Shown here in pieces: positions 1-8,123 of a stretch of 64,000 bases of DNA. The stretch is from Nocardiopsis suaedae (lineage in GTDB: Bacteria > Actinomycetota > Actinomycetes > Streptosporangiales > Streptosporangiaceae). The stretch lies in assembly GCF_027706745.1 (NCBI RefSeq), contig NZ_JAQFWP010000020.1:1-64000 (forward strand), in the 5' to 3' direction. A program made the position numbers and the translations under genes. Within the stretch, counting starts at the first letter, position 1. The number at the start of each line of letters is the position of its first letter. Under the pieces are notes generated by a model. That model saw only the letters and a list, made by a program, of their open reading frames with translations, had not been told where the DNA came from and did not search any database.

Positions 1-83
1 CGCCCGGCGGGAGCACCCCGGTGCCCCCGCACCCCCTTCGGCGCCCGAGGTGAACACCCCAGACGGACACGAACCGGGCATTC

Positions 84-109
84 CGATTCCAGAACCCGTT
101 CTGGAATCG
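84..109. promoter_or_regulatory. Perfect 12-bp inverted repeat, candidate operator
   Basis: Two perfectly complementary 12-bp arms (84-95 and 98-109; left arm CGATTCCAGAAC) flank a central CC. The geometry is that of a dimeric repressor site, TetR type for example. No promoter or gene is certain beside it: the nearest gene to the right starts at 1040, and the target may lie left of the window. Function is inferred from symmetry alone. Confidence 0.45.
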
Positions 110-583
110 CCGACTTCGCACGCCCGGGGCCCTCTCGGGTGTCGCTGAGTGCGCTTCGCGGCCCTCCCACCCCTTAACAGGGAGTGTTCGCCCAGGTCAT
201 GGCGCTGCCGGGTGCAGGGTGGGCCGAACGGGGGCGGGTCCGGGTGTCGGAGAGGGCGAACCCCGACCCCCGAGTCTCACCATGCGGGAAGTTCTCCGGC
301 AGGGGGTGCACGTTGGTCGAGACCGCCGCCAGATCCGGGCAATCGGCCGCATCCCGGCGAACCGAAACCCGCCATTCGGGCGCCACAGACCCTCTCAGGG
401 CATCCCGCGTAGCGAAAAGTAGGCGTTTTCGCAGATCGGGTGGCGAATCCGCCACGCGGGATCGCCGAACCCTCCCCGCCGCACCTGGTATGTCCGGAAT
501 GTTCGGTCTGGAGGTTCCCCTATCGCGCGTTCAACGCGCCCCCGGGGCAACGAGTGCGCGCTTTCGACCACTCCCACGCGCCC

Positions 584-605
584 AGTGTGCACTCTTCTGC
601 ACACT
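584..605. promoter_or_regulatory. 8-bp inverted repeat with 6-base spacer
   Basis: AGTGTGCA (584-591) and TGCACACT (598-605) are perfect complements separated by CTCTTC. This could be a regulator half-site pair or a small hairpin. It lies just outside the block of repeat-family sequence, with no gene closer than 430 bp. Confidence 0.3.
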
Positions 606-671
606 CGACGCCCGACAACCCACCCTATGCCCGGTATGCCCGGATTGCGGTGCCCGTTCACCCCCACAGCG

Positions 672-955
672 ACCACCCGGACCGCGAGGAACCCGCCGGA
701 CGGCAAGCAGCCCCGGGGAACCGCCCCGCTTCCGCCGTCGCCGCCCATCACCGGGACCACGCACACGCCCGGCGGCCGACAACCCACCAGGTAGACCCGC
801 CGACCTTCATCGTCGCCGCCATCCACCCCGGTACCCCGCCGCCCCGCCCCCGGCCGGAGCCCGTCAGCGGGGAACCTGTCGGCCCGTCGTCGCCGCCGCC
901 CACCCCACGCCCCGCCCGCCGACCTACCACTCGGCCGCCGCTCGCGAGCGGGGCC
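672..955 (-). repeat. Intergenic repeat family, copy 1
   Basis: Read on the minus strand, this contains the ordered blocks of the repeat family described at 63400-64000. They are a GGTTCCCCGCTGACGGGC-type block (about 840-885), GGTGGATGGCGGCGACGA (about 815-832), TTGTCGGCCGCCGGGCGTG (about 762-783), GGGGCGGTTCCC with GCTTGCCG (about 700-730), and CCTCGCGGTCCGGG (about 676-690). No open frame is conserved between copies. Confidence 0.7.
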
Positions 956-1039
956 CTGCTCACGGGGTTGCGGACAGGCCTTCCTCTCCATACATGGGAT
1001 CCTTTAACAATAGGACGAATCCTGTGATTGAGTAGGACA

Positions 1040-2338
1040 ATGCTCCAGTCCTACCGACGGCTGTTCGCCGTGCCCCGGCTCGGGGCGCTGCTCTTCTGGT
1101 CGCTGGCGGCCCGGCTGCACATCGGGGGCATGCCGATCGCGGTGACCTTCCTGGTCGCCGGGTGGACCGGTTCCTACGCGTTGGCCGGACTGGTCGCCGG
1201 GGGATTGACCGTGGGCACCGCGCTCGGTGGACCCGTCCGGGGGCGGATGGCCGACCGGCGTCCCAACGACCGGCTGCTGCTGTACTCCGCGCTGGTCTAC
1301 GGCGCCGGGCTGGCCGCGATGGCGTTCCTGCCCGCCTGGCTGTGGTGGGCGGCGCTGCCGCTGGCCGTGGTCACCGGCGTCTTCCAGCCCCCGGCCACCC
1401 AGATCGGCCGGTCGCTGTGGCCGCGCATCACCTCCGGGCCCACCCGGCAGGCCGTGTTCGCCGCCGAGGCGACCCTGCAGGAGCTGCTGTTCATTGTGGG
1501 CCCTCTGCTCGCCGCCGCGGTGGTCGGCGTCGGCGGCGGCCGGGTCGGGCTGCTCACCCTGGGGGCCATCGCCTGCACCGGGGCCGCCGGGTTCGCGCTC
1601 GCGCTGCGCCGGTCCGGGCACACCCTCCCGGCGCGCGGGGCGCCCGGGACCGACGGCGCATCCGCCGCCCCGCGCCGGTCACTGCTGGCCGACCCCCGCC
1701 TGCTGCTGGTCATCGGGGTGGTGATGGTGCTGGTCGCCGGGCTCGGCGCGGTCGACCTGGCGATGGTGGCCTGGGCCCGCGAGCTGGGCGCCCCCGGGTA
1801 CGCCGGGGGCCTGATGGCGGTCTACGCCTTCGGCTCGCTGGTCGGCGGGCTGATCGCGGGCGCGGTGGCCGGGCCGCCGCGCATCCCGCTGCGGGCGTTC
1901 GGCACCGCGGCCGGGGCGGTGCTGATCGTGCCGCTGGTGCCGCCGGTGCTGCACCTGCCCACCCCGTGGCTGATCACCCCGGCGCTGTTCATCGCCGGTC
2001 TGGCGATCGCCCCCACGGTGGCCGCGGTCACCGAGCGGCTCGGCGACCTGGCCCCGGCGGAGCGGCGCGGCGAGGCCTACGGCTGGATGACCACCGCCAC
2101 CACCGGCGGCATCGCCATCGCCTCACCGCTGACCGGCTGGCTGATCGACCACGGCGGGGTGGCCGTGGGGGTCGGCGGCGCCGCCGCCCTGGCCACCCTC
2201 GCCGCGCTGCTCAGCCTGGGGATCAGGACTCAAGGGCGGACAGGTCCGGGCGGCGCCCCGCCCACGGCCGGGCCCGCTCCAGCTGAGCCGACAGGGACAG
2301 CAGCGTCCCCTCCTCCCCCAGCCGCCCCGTCAGCATGA
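1040..2338 (+). CDS. MFS transporter
   Basis: A 432-residue integral membrane protein of the major facilitator superfamily with about 12 hydrophobic segments; the substrate is not predictable. The loop GGPVRGRMADRRPNDR (near residue 60-75) fits the conserved MFS cytoplasmic loop between helices 2 and 3. I chose ATG 1040, preceded by AGTAGG and a -10-like TAGGAC at 1011-1016; a TTG at 1028 would add four residues. The last 35 or so residues are Ala/Pro/Gly-rich, non-helical, and encoded antisense to the end of the convergent amidase gene, so the two genes overlap tail to tail by 116 bp. The family assignment is firm; the function is open. Confidence 0.85.
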   Translation: MLQSYRRLFAVPRLGALLFWSLAARLHIGGMPIAVTFLVAGWTGSYALAGLVAGGLTVGTALGGPVRGRMADRRPNDRLLLYSALVYGAGLAAMAFLPAWLWWAALPLAVVTGVFQPPATQIGRSLWPRITSGPTRQAVFAAEATLQELLFIVGPLLAAAVVGVGGGRVGLLTLGAIACTGAAGFALALRRSGHTLPARGAPGTDGASAAPRRSLLADPRLLLVIGVVMVLVAGLGAVDLAMVAWARELGAPGYAGGLMAVYAFGSLVGGLIAGAVAGPPRIPLRAFGTAAGAVLIVPLVPPVLHLPTPWLITPALFIAGLAIAPTVAAVTERLGDLAPAERRGEAYGWMTTATTGGIAIASPLTGWLIDHGGVAVGVGGAAALATLAALLSLGIRTQGRTGPGGAPPTAGPAPAEPTGTAASPPPPAAPSA

Positions 2339-3656
2339 CGCCCACCGGCAGCCCCTCCCCCGTCCAGTGCAGCGGCACGCTCGCCGACGGCTGGCCGGTC
2401 ACATTGAACATGGAGGTGAAGGGCGTGAACGCCGACATCCGCGCGAACTCCTCGCGCGGGTCGTCGGAGGCGAAGTACCCCACCGGCGCCGGGAGCTGCG
2501 CCAGCGTCGGGGACAACAGCACGTCGTAGGCGTCCAGCCGCGGCACGGCCCGGCGCAGCGCCATCTGGATGCCGCCGGTGGCGCGCATGTAGTCCTCGAC
2601 CGAGGCGGAGCGGGCGCGGGCCCGCATGCCCCGGGTGATGGGCCGGAGCCGCCCCTCGTCCTCCTCGGGCACCGGGGTGGCCACCGCCATGGCCGCCCAG
2701 ACCACCTCGAACATCCGCATCAGCGAGGCGTCGAACGGCGGGTCGACGTCCTCGACCTCGTGCCCGAGGGAGGCCAGCAGGCGGGAGGCCTCCTCGTAGC
2801 CGGCGGCGACCTCGGGGTGGACCTCGGCGCCGGGGACCGGGGAGGCGGAGAACCGGCCGATGCGCAGCCGCCCGGGCTCGGCGCGGGCGTGGTCGAGGAA
2901 GGTGCGCGCGTCGCCGGAGGGCGGCGGCGCGTAGTAGTCGCCGGGGGCGCCCCCGGCCATGGCGTCGAGCAGCGCGGCCGCGTCGGCGACGGTCCGGGCC
3001 AGCGGCCCGCTGGTGGACAGGCCGATGTAGTCGGGCTGCAGCGGGGCGTTGGTGATGCGCCCCCGGGAGGGCTTGATGCCGAACAGCCCGCACACCGAGG
3101 CGGGGATGCGGATGGACCCGCCGCCGTCGCTGGCGTGCGCGGCCGGGGCCAGGCCCGCGGCGACGGCGGCCGCGGCGCCGCCGCTGGACCCTCCGGCCGA
3201 GCGGGAGGGGTCCCACGGGGTGCGGGCGGGCGGGGCGATGTCGTTCTCGGTGTAGCAGGGCACCCCGAACTCGGGGGTGTTGGTCTTGCCGGTGAGCACC
3301 GTCCCGGCGGCGCGCAGCCGCGCGGCCGCGTCGGCGTCGACCTCGGCGGTGCGGTCGGCGAAGGCGGCCGACCCGGAGGTCCAGCGGACCCCCGCCACCG
3401 GGGCGAGGTCCTTGACCGGCACCGGCACCCCGAGCAGCGGCGGCAGCTCCTCCGGCGTGTCGCGGACGACCCGTTTCTCCGCGTTGCGGGCTTGTTCGCG
3501 TGCGATTTCCGCGGTGACCGTAATGAACGCCCCCACCCGGGGGCCGATCCGCTCGATCCGGTCCAGGTAGTGGTCGGCGATCTCCACCGGGGACAGCTCC
3601 CGGCGGCGCACCGCCGCGGCCTGCTCCAACGCCGTCAAGTCGTGAATCTGACCCAT
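2223..3656 (-). CDS. Amidase signature family hydrolase
   Basis: A 477-residue amidase-signature enzyme, expected to hydrolyse C-N amide bonds in the cytoplasm with a Ser-cisSer-Lys triad. The lysine is in [10 protein letters not shown] (about residue 82), and the Gly/Ser signature [14 protein letters not shown] follows near residue 155-170 with the nucleophile region [11 protein letters not shown] just after. The length matches the family. This resembles generic AmiE/6-aminohexanoate-type amidases rather than GatA: no gatB or gatC is adjacent. The start is supported by TAGGCT at 3663-3668 (minus strand) six bases before ATG, which suggests a leaderless transcript. It is convergent with and overlaps the MFS gene, and divergent from the NERD gene. 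Substrate unknown. Confidence 0.88.
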   Translation of the reverse strand: MGQIHDLTALEQAAAVRRRELSPVEIADHYLDRIERIGPRVGAFITVTAEIAREQARNAEKRVVRDTPEELPPLLGVPVPVKDLAPVAGVRWTSGSAAFADRTAEVDADAAARLRAAGTVLTGKTNTPEFGVPCYTENDIAPPARTPWDPSRSAGGSSGGAAAAVAAGLAPAAHASDGGGSIRIPASVCGLFGIKPSRGRITNAPLQPDYIGLSTSGPLARTVADAAALLDAMAGGAPGDYYAPPPSGDARTFLDHARAEPGRLRIGRFSASPVPGAEVHPEVAAGYEEASRLLASLGHEVEDVDPPFDASLMRMFEVVWAAMAVATPVPEEDEGRLRPITRGMRARARSASVEDYMRATGGIQMALRRAVPRLDAYDVLLSPTLAQLPAPVGYFASDDPREEFARMSAFTPFTSMFNVTGQPSASVPLHWTGEGLPVGVMLTGRLGEEGTLLSLSAQLERARPWAGRRPDLSALES

Positions 3657-3721
3657 GGACGAAGCCTAGACCCCGCGTCCCCGCCGGACCCGCGCGGCAC
3701 CTCCGGGGCACCACGGGGGCA

Positions 3722-3768
3722 CCTCTCTAGAGAGGATGGCCGAAAGGTAAGCCTTCCCTGCTCTTACC
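3722..3768. promoter_or_regulatory. Two palindromes between divergent genes
   Basis: A perfect 14-bp palindrome CCTCTCTAGAGAGG (3722-3735) is followed by an inverted pair GGTAAG (3746-3751) and CTTACC (3763-3768). They lie between the divergent amidase (start 3656) and NERD gene (start 3840), where shared regulation would act. No regulator family is evident from the sequence. Confidence 0.35.
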
Positions 3769-3839
3769 CCGGGGACACGCGTGCGGCGGGAAGTCCCCGG
3801 GGAAGAAAAGTGTGAGTTTCGATGGACTAGGACTCGTAT

Positions 3840-4676
3840 ATGGATCGAACTACTCTTTCCATCGTGGAATCGGCAACCAGTGAGAAGGACGGCGCCCAGC
3901 GCCAGGAGGCGGCATCCCTGTCGCCCTTTTTCGTGTCGGCCGGAGCGGGCTCCCGCTCCCGGAATTCGGTGGGCCCCGACGACGAGGCCCAGACGACCTA
4001 TGGCGACTTGCTCAATTCGAAGGACGCACGCCGCTGGGCCGTTCGCGGAGCCGCCGCGCTCCTGGCCGGTCTGGCGGCCGGACTCCTCACCAGCGACTGG
4101 CGCATCGGCGCCACCTTCACCGCGGCCACCCTGGTGGGGCTCGCGGTGTACGCCTCCCGGCGCCAGTCCGAGGTACCGCGGTGGCGCAAGCCCTCGATGG
4201 CCCAGCGGCGCACCGAGGCCCAGCTGCGGGTGATGAAGAAGGTGGGTTACCGGGTCCTGCACGCGCGCGGCGTGCCCGGCGGCAACGGGCAGATCGACCA
4301 CTTCATCGTGGGGCGGCGCGGCGCGTTCGCCATCGACTCCGAGTCGTGGGACAAGCGGCTCCCCCTCCGCAACAAGCTGGAGAAGCTCTACCACGGGCGG
4401 TTCTCCAAGAACGAGCGGATCGACGAGGCCCTGGCCGAGGCGCGCGAGGCCCAGCGGCTGATCAGCGAGGAGATCGGGCGCGAGATCACGGTCCGCGCGG
4501 CGCTGGCGATCTACGGCCCCGGCATGCCCTGGGACAGCCACAACCTGCGCGGAGTGGACGTCATCCAGGGCCAGAAGGTCCGCAAGTGGCTGCGCTCGGG
4601 CAAGAGCAGGCTCACCGAGAAGGAGATCGAGGAGATCCACCAGGCGGCGGAGAAGGTGCTCCCGGCGCGGTACTGA
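3840..4676 (+). CDS. Membrane-anchored NERD-domain protein
   Basis: A 278-residue protein with a disordered N-terminus, two hydrophobic segments (about residues 65-82 and 86-102) and a C-terminal nuclease-related domain (NERD). The NERD core is visible as GYRVLHARG, then [21 protein letters not shown] near residues 137-172; the D and E-x-W/K positions fit a restriction-endonuclease-like fold. NERD proteins are thought to process or bind DNA, but no activity is established for this one. TAGGAC (3828-3833) lies six bases before the ATG, suggesting leaderless translation. It stands alone and is followed by a strong hairpin. Confidence 0.8.
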   Translation: MDRTTLSIVESATSEKDGAQRQEAASLSPFFVSAGAGSRSRNSVGPDDEAQTTYGDLLNSKDARRWAVRGAAALLAGLAAGLLTSDWRIGATFTAATLVGLAVYASRRQSEVPRWRKPSMAQRRTEAQLRVMKKVGYRVLHARGVPGGNGQIDHFIVGRRGAFAIDSESWDKRLPLRNKLEKLYHGRFSKNERIDEALAEAREAQRLISEEIGREITVRAALAIYGPGMPWDSHNLRGVDVIQGQKVRKWLRSGKSRLTEKEIEEIHQAAEKVLPARY

Positions 4677-4736
4677 CCGTGCGCGGGGAGCGGAGGAACG
4701 CAAACGGTACGGGCGGCACCGGTCGCGACCGGGCCG

Positions 4737-4770
4737 CGTCGGGGGCGGGGCGCAGGCTCCGCCCCCGACG
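4737..4770 (+). terminator. Hairpin terminator after NERD gene
   Basis: A perfect 12-bp stem CGTCGGGGGCGG / CCGCCCCCGACG (4737-4748 and 4759-4770) with a 10-base loop lies 60 bp after the NERD stop codon. It has no U-tract, as is common in actinomycetes. Confidence 0.65.
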
Positions 4771-4835
4771 CATGTCCGGCTCCGGGCTGCCCGCTCGGGG
4801 GTCCACGCCTCCCCCGACCGCCCTCGACCACCGAA

Positions 4836-4875
4836 CGTCTCAATATTCGGACGTCCGATCTTCAGTGCCGAGACG
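4836..4875 (+). promoter_or_regulatory. Dyad in ilvD upstream region
   Basis: The outer arms CGTCTC (4836-4841) and GAGACG (4870-4875) enclose a perfect 12-bp palindrome TCGGACGTCCGA (4848-4859). The element begins about 100 bp before ilvD and is AT-richer than its surroundings. It could be an operator or a leader hairpin controlling ilvD. I know of no named regulator that matches. Confidence 0.35.
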
Positions 4876-4936
4876 CGAGCACGCCCCCGTCGGGGCTAGG
4901 ATTCACGGAAGAGAACGTCTCGATCGGGAGCACCCC

Positions 4937-6799
4937 ATGCCAGAACTCCGCTCACGCACGGTCACCCACGGCAGGAACATGGTCGGCGCGCGCGCCCTCA
5001 TGCGCGCCTCCGGGGTAGAGCGCGAGGACTTCGGCAAGCCGATCGTGGCCGTGGCCAACAGCTTCACCCAGTTCGTCCCCGGCCACGTGCACCTGCGCGA
5101 GGTCGCCGACGTCGTCTCCGGCGCCGTCCGCGAGGCCGGCGGCGTCCCCCGCGAGTTCAACACCATCGCCGTGGACGACGGCATCGCCATGGGCCACGGC
5201 GGCATGCTGTACTCGCTGCCCAGCCGCGAACTCATCGCCGACGCCGTGGAGTACATGGTCAACGCGCACTGCGCGGACGCCCTGGTGTGCGTGTCCAACT
5301 GCGACAAGATCACCCCGGGCATGCTGCTGGCGGCGATGCGGCTGAACATCCCCACCGTGTTCGTCTCCGGCGGCCCGATGGAGGCCGGGCGGGTCACCGT
5401 GGTCGACGGCACCGCCACCAAGGAGCGCAAGCTCGACCTGATCAACCCGATGGTCGCCGCCGCCGACGAGAGCGTCTCCGACGAGGAGCTGGCCACCCTG
5501 GAGGAGGCCGCCTGCCCCACCTGCGGCTCGTGCTCGGGCATGTTCACCGCCAACTCGATGAACTGCCTGACCGAGGCGATCGGGCTGGCACTGCCGGGCA
5601 ACGGCACCGTGCTGGCCACGCACGTGGCGCGCAAGCGGCTCTACGAGGACGCCGGGCGGCTGGTCGTGGACGCGGCGCGGCGCTACTACCAGGACGACGA
5701 CTCCTCGGTGCTGCCGCTGTCGGTCGCCACCCCGCAGGCGTTCGCCAACGCCATGGCGCTGGACATCGCCATGGGCGGGTCCACCAACACCATCCTGCAC
5801 CTGCTGGCGGCGGCCACCGAGGGCGGCGTGGGCTTCGGCCTGCCCGAGATCGACGAGCTGTCCCGCCGGGTGCCGTGCCTGTGCAAGGTGGCGCCGAACA
5901 CCGAGAAGTACCACATCGAGGACGTCCACCGGGCGGGCGGCATCCCCGCCATCATGGGCGAGCTGGCGCGCGGCGGGCTGATCGACACCTCCCTGCCCAC
6001 GGTGCACGGCAGGACCGTGGGCGAGTGCCTGGCCGAGTGGGACATCATGGAGCCGACCGCCTCGCCGGAGGCGGTGGAGCTGTTCCACGCCGCCCCGGGC
6101 GGCAAGCGCACCACCAAGGCCTACTCCCAGGACGTGCGCTGGGACGGCCTGGACACCGACCGCGACGGCGGCTGCATCCGCTCGGTCGGCAGCGCCTACA
6201 GCGCCGACGGCGGGCTGGCGGTGCTCTTCGGCAACCTGGCCGCCGACGGGGCCGTGGTCAAGACCGCCGGGGTCGACGAGGAGCTGATGTCCTTCAGCGG
6301 CCCGGCGAAGGTGTTCGAGAGCCAGGAGGACGCCGTCGACGGCATCCTGAACAAGCGGGTGGAGCCGGGCGACGTGGTCGTCATCCGCTACGAGGGCCCC
6401 AAGGGCGGCCCGGGCATGCAGGAGATGCTCTACCCGACCAGCTTCCTCAAGGGGCGCGGCCTGGGCAAGGCGTGCGCGCTGGTGACCGACGGGCGCTTCT
6501 CCGGGGGCACCTCGGGGCTGTCCATCGGCCACGCCTCCCCGGAGGCCGCGGCCGGGGGCGACATCGCCCTGGTCGAGGACGGGGACGCGATCAGCATCGA
6601 CATCCCCACCCGGGGGCTGGTCCTGGAGGTGCCCGAGGACGAGCTGGCCGCCCGTCGCGAGCGCCTGCTCAAGGAGCAGGGCGGCTACCGGCCCCGCGCG
6701 CGCGAGCGGAAGGTGACCCCGGCGCTGCGGGCGTACGCGGCGATGGCCACGTCCGCCTCCACCGGCGCCTCCCGCGACGTGTCCCAGGTCGAGGACTGA
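4937..6799 (+). CDS. ilvD: Dihydroxy-acid dehydratase
   Basis: A 620-residue IlvD. It dehydrates 2,3-dihydroxy-isovalerate and -methylvalerate to the 2-keto acids that give valine and isoleucine, in the cytoplasm, using an Fe-S cluster. The cluster ligands and signatures are visible: [12 protein letters not shown] (about residues 117-128) and [16 protein letters not shown] (about 193-208). The second signature, [11 protein letters not shown] in other family members, appears as [16 protein letters not shown] near residue 517. The length is standard for the long (E. coli-like) form. The start at ATG 4937 has GGGAG nine bases upstream. Other branched-chain genes are not adjacent, so it is probably transcribed alone. 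Confidence 0.97.
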   Translation: MPELRSRTVTHGRNMVGARALMRASGVEREDFGKPIVAVANSFTQFVPGHVHLREVADVVSGAVREAGGVPREFNTIAVDDGIAMGHGGMLYSLPSRELIADAVEYMVNAHCADALVCVSNCDKITPGMLLAAMRLNIPTVFVSGGPMEAGRVTVVDGTATKERKLDLINPMVAAADESVSDEELATLEEAACPTCGSCSGMFTANSMNCLTEAIGLALPGNGTVLATHVARKRLYEDAGRLVVDAARRYYQDDDSSVLPLSVATPQAFANAMALDIAMGGSTNTILHLLAAATEGGVGFGLPEIDELSRRVPCLCKVAPNTEKYHIEDVHRAGGIPAIMGELARGGLIDTSLPTVHGRTVGECLAEWDIMEPTASPEAVELFHAAPGGKRTTKAYSQDVRWDGLDTDRDGGCIRSVGSAYSADGGLAVLFGNLAADGAVVKTAGVDEELMSFSGPAKVFESQEDAVDGILNKRVEPGDVVVIRYEGPKGGPGMQEMLYPTSFLKGRGLGKACALVTDGRFSGGTSGLSIGHASPEAAAGGDIALVEDGDAISIDIPTRGLVLEVPEDELAARRERLLKEQGGYRPRARERKVTPALRAYAAMATSASTGASRDVSQVED

Positions 6800-6818
6800 C
6801 CCAAGGACACCATCCACC

Positions 6819-6880
6819 GTTGATCTCGGGGAAAACGACGCTAAAACCTCCCTGGTAGAAGCGCTTTTCCCGAGATCAAC
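6819..6880. repeat. Hairpin repeat element, copy 1 (bidirectional terminator)
   Basis: GTTGATCTCGGGGAAAA (6819-6835) pairs with TTTTCCCGAGATCAAC (6865-6880), with one bulged G. It lies between the convergent ilvD and FmdB-like genes, the right place for a bidirectional terminator, and the A/T end of the stem gives a short U run on either strand. A closely related element occurs at 29247-29310, so it is also a repeat family. Confidence 0.65.
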
Positions 6881-6899
6881 GCGAGATCGGCGCGGGGGT

Positions 6900-7106
6900 T
6901 CAGCCTCCGCCGCAGCACCCGCCCCCGCAGCAGCCCCCGGCCGGTGCGGGGGCCTGGGCCATGCCCGCGACCGCGACCCGGGACAGCAGCTTGACGGTGT
7001 CGCCATGGCCGCCCGGGCAGGCCGCCGGGGCGTCCGACTCGGCCATCGGCCGGCTCAGCTCGAAGGTGGTGCCGCACTCGCGGCAGGCGTACTCGTATCG
7101 GGGCAT
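6900..7106 (-). CDS. FmdB-family zinc ribbon protein
   Basis: A 68-residue protein starting MPRYEYACRECGTTFE, the typical FmdB/CxxC regulatory zinc-ribbon start. The first knuckle is CREC; the partner cysteine is in AACPGGH, so the second knuckle is incomplete (one C plus H). The tail GGCCGGGCCGGG carries four cysteines in two pairs and could bind metal instead. FmdB proteins are small putative regulators without a settled function. TAGGAT (minus strand, 7113-7118) sits six bases before ATG, suggesting a leaderless transcript. Confidence 0.8.
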   Translation of the reverse strand: MPRYEYACRECGTTFELSRPMAESDAPAACPGGHGDTVKLLSRVAVAGMAQAPAPAGGCCGGGCCGGG

Positions 7107-7234
7107 GGACGCATCCTAAGCGCAGGTCTCACGGGCGCCGCGCGCCACGGCCGTCGGCGGCCCACACGGCACCCCGCCGGGGGCGGCCGGGCCGGGTGGG
7201 ACGTCGGAACGCCCGGCCCGGGCCGCCCGTACGG

Positions 7235-7780
7235 TCAGGCCGCCTGACGTGTCATGTACGGCGCCCACTGGGGGTCGCCGTGCTGCTCGCCGTTGATCAG
7301 CCGCCAGTGCAGGCCGCGCGGCACCGTGGGGGTGACGTTCAGCCTCCACCCCAGCTCGTCCAGGAGCCGGTCGGCCTTGCGGTGGTTGCACGGCTTGCAC
7401 GAGGCCACCACGTTCTCCCACACGTGCGCGCCTCCCCTGGAGCGCGGGACCACGTGGTCGATGGTCTCGGCCCGCTTACCGCAGTACGCGCAGTGGTGCC
7501 CGTCCCGGCGCATCAGCGCGACCCTGGTGAGGGGGATCCGCCTGCGGTAGGGGACCCGGATGTAGCGGTGCAGCCGGATGACCGACGGCACCGACAGCAC
7601 CATCGACGCCGAGTGGAGCACCGTGCCCGCGGCGTCCCCGTGCACCACCTCGGCCTTGTCCCGCAGCACCAAGAGCACCGCGCGGCGCAGGGGAAGCGTG
7701 GTCAGCGGCTCGTAACTGGCGTTGAGCAGCAGCACATGGCGGCTTACCGGACCGCCCTCCGTTCCGGTGGCGGTGCTCAT
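7235..7780 (-). CDS. HNH endonuclease
   Basis: A 181-residue HNH nuclease of the type widespread in actinomycetes. The beta-beta-alpha metal site is complete: HCAYCG (zinc knuckle), TIDHVVPRSRGG (catalytic H) and NVVASCKPCNHRKADR (second CxxC plus the final H of the motif), spanning about residues 103-143. The N-terminal 80 residues (VLLLNASYEPL...) are conserved in this subgroup. I chose the internal ATG 7780, which starts STATGTEGG; a longer frame to 7927 adds 49 residues of low-quality sequence. It stands alone and is divergent from the peptidase gene. Its role is unknown: nothing nearby suggests restriction, phage or intein context. Confidence 0.88.
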   Translation of the reverse strand: MSTATGTEGGPVSRHVLLLNASYEPLTTLPLRRAVLLVLRDKAEVVHGDAAGTVLHSASMVLSVPSVIRLHRYIRVPYRRRIPLTRVALMRRDGHHCAYCGKRAETIDHVVPRSRGGAHVWENVVASCKPCNHRKADRLLDELGWRLNVTPTVPRGLHWRLINGEQHGDPQWAPYMTRQAA

Positions 7781-8123
7781 GCGGCCGCCCCCGGCCTGCG
7801 TGTCTCGACCCCGGCCAGCCGATCGGCCAGCCAGGAGACCTCCCTGTGGGCCGGCCTGACGGCCGGCGCTGTCGACTCTTCCACACGGACCTCCCGTGGG
7901 TGGTTCCCGCCGAGTGACGTCCCGCAATCAGTTTGCTTTGTCCGACCGCTCCCCCGCCACCCCGTTTCTCCTCGGCGGCGGTTGACCACTGGGCTCCGAT
8001 AATCGCGCACGCCTCCCCCGGAAACGGGGAAGCGCGCCGACCGGCGGCGCTTTCCCCGCGCATCCGGCCGCCCTTGTCCCGGCCCGGCGCCGCCCTTGTC
8101 GGGCGTTTAAGTAGAGTTCAGGC
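7781..8123. other. Divergent intergenic region
   Basis: This 343-bp stretch separates the HNH nuclease (minus) and prolyl oligopeptidase (plus). It is partly AT-richer (7925-7950, CAATCAGTTTGCTTTG), consistent with promoters. TAGAGT at 8112-8117 lies six bases before the peptidase ATG. No gene, repeat or RNA structure is convincing. Confidence 0.4.

Larger units (their letters stand above)
1..1039. other. Gene-free leading region
   Basis: I find no credible coding sequence here; the open frames show no recognisable domain and lie on both strands over repeat sequence. The stretch holds the palindrome at 84-109, a second inverted repeat at 584-605, a repeat-family copy at 672-955, and a -10-like TAGGAC at 1011-1016 that probably serves the MFS gene at 1040. 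Confidence 0.5.

Noticed and set aside
184-1035. Long open frames in the first kilobase on both strands
   Set aside because: Arg/Pro-rich composition, no domain, overlapping each other; typical of GC-rich non-coding DNA.
7829-7850. AGCCAGGAGACCTCC resembles the B12 box of a cobalamin riboswitch
   Set aside because: The rest of the riboswitch (GCCACTG, the CCGGTG helix) is missing upstream, and the next gene, a peptidase 280 bp away, has no B12 link. Probably chance.
7777-8010. 77-residue frame overlapping the HNH gene start as ATGA
   Set aside because: No recognisable motif, and the region is the AT-richer promoter zone; the overlap alone is not enough.
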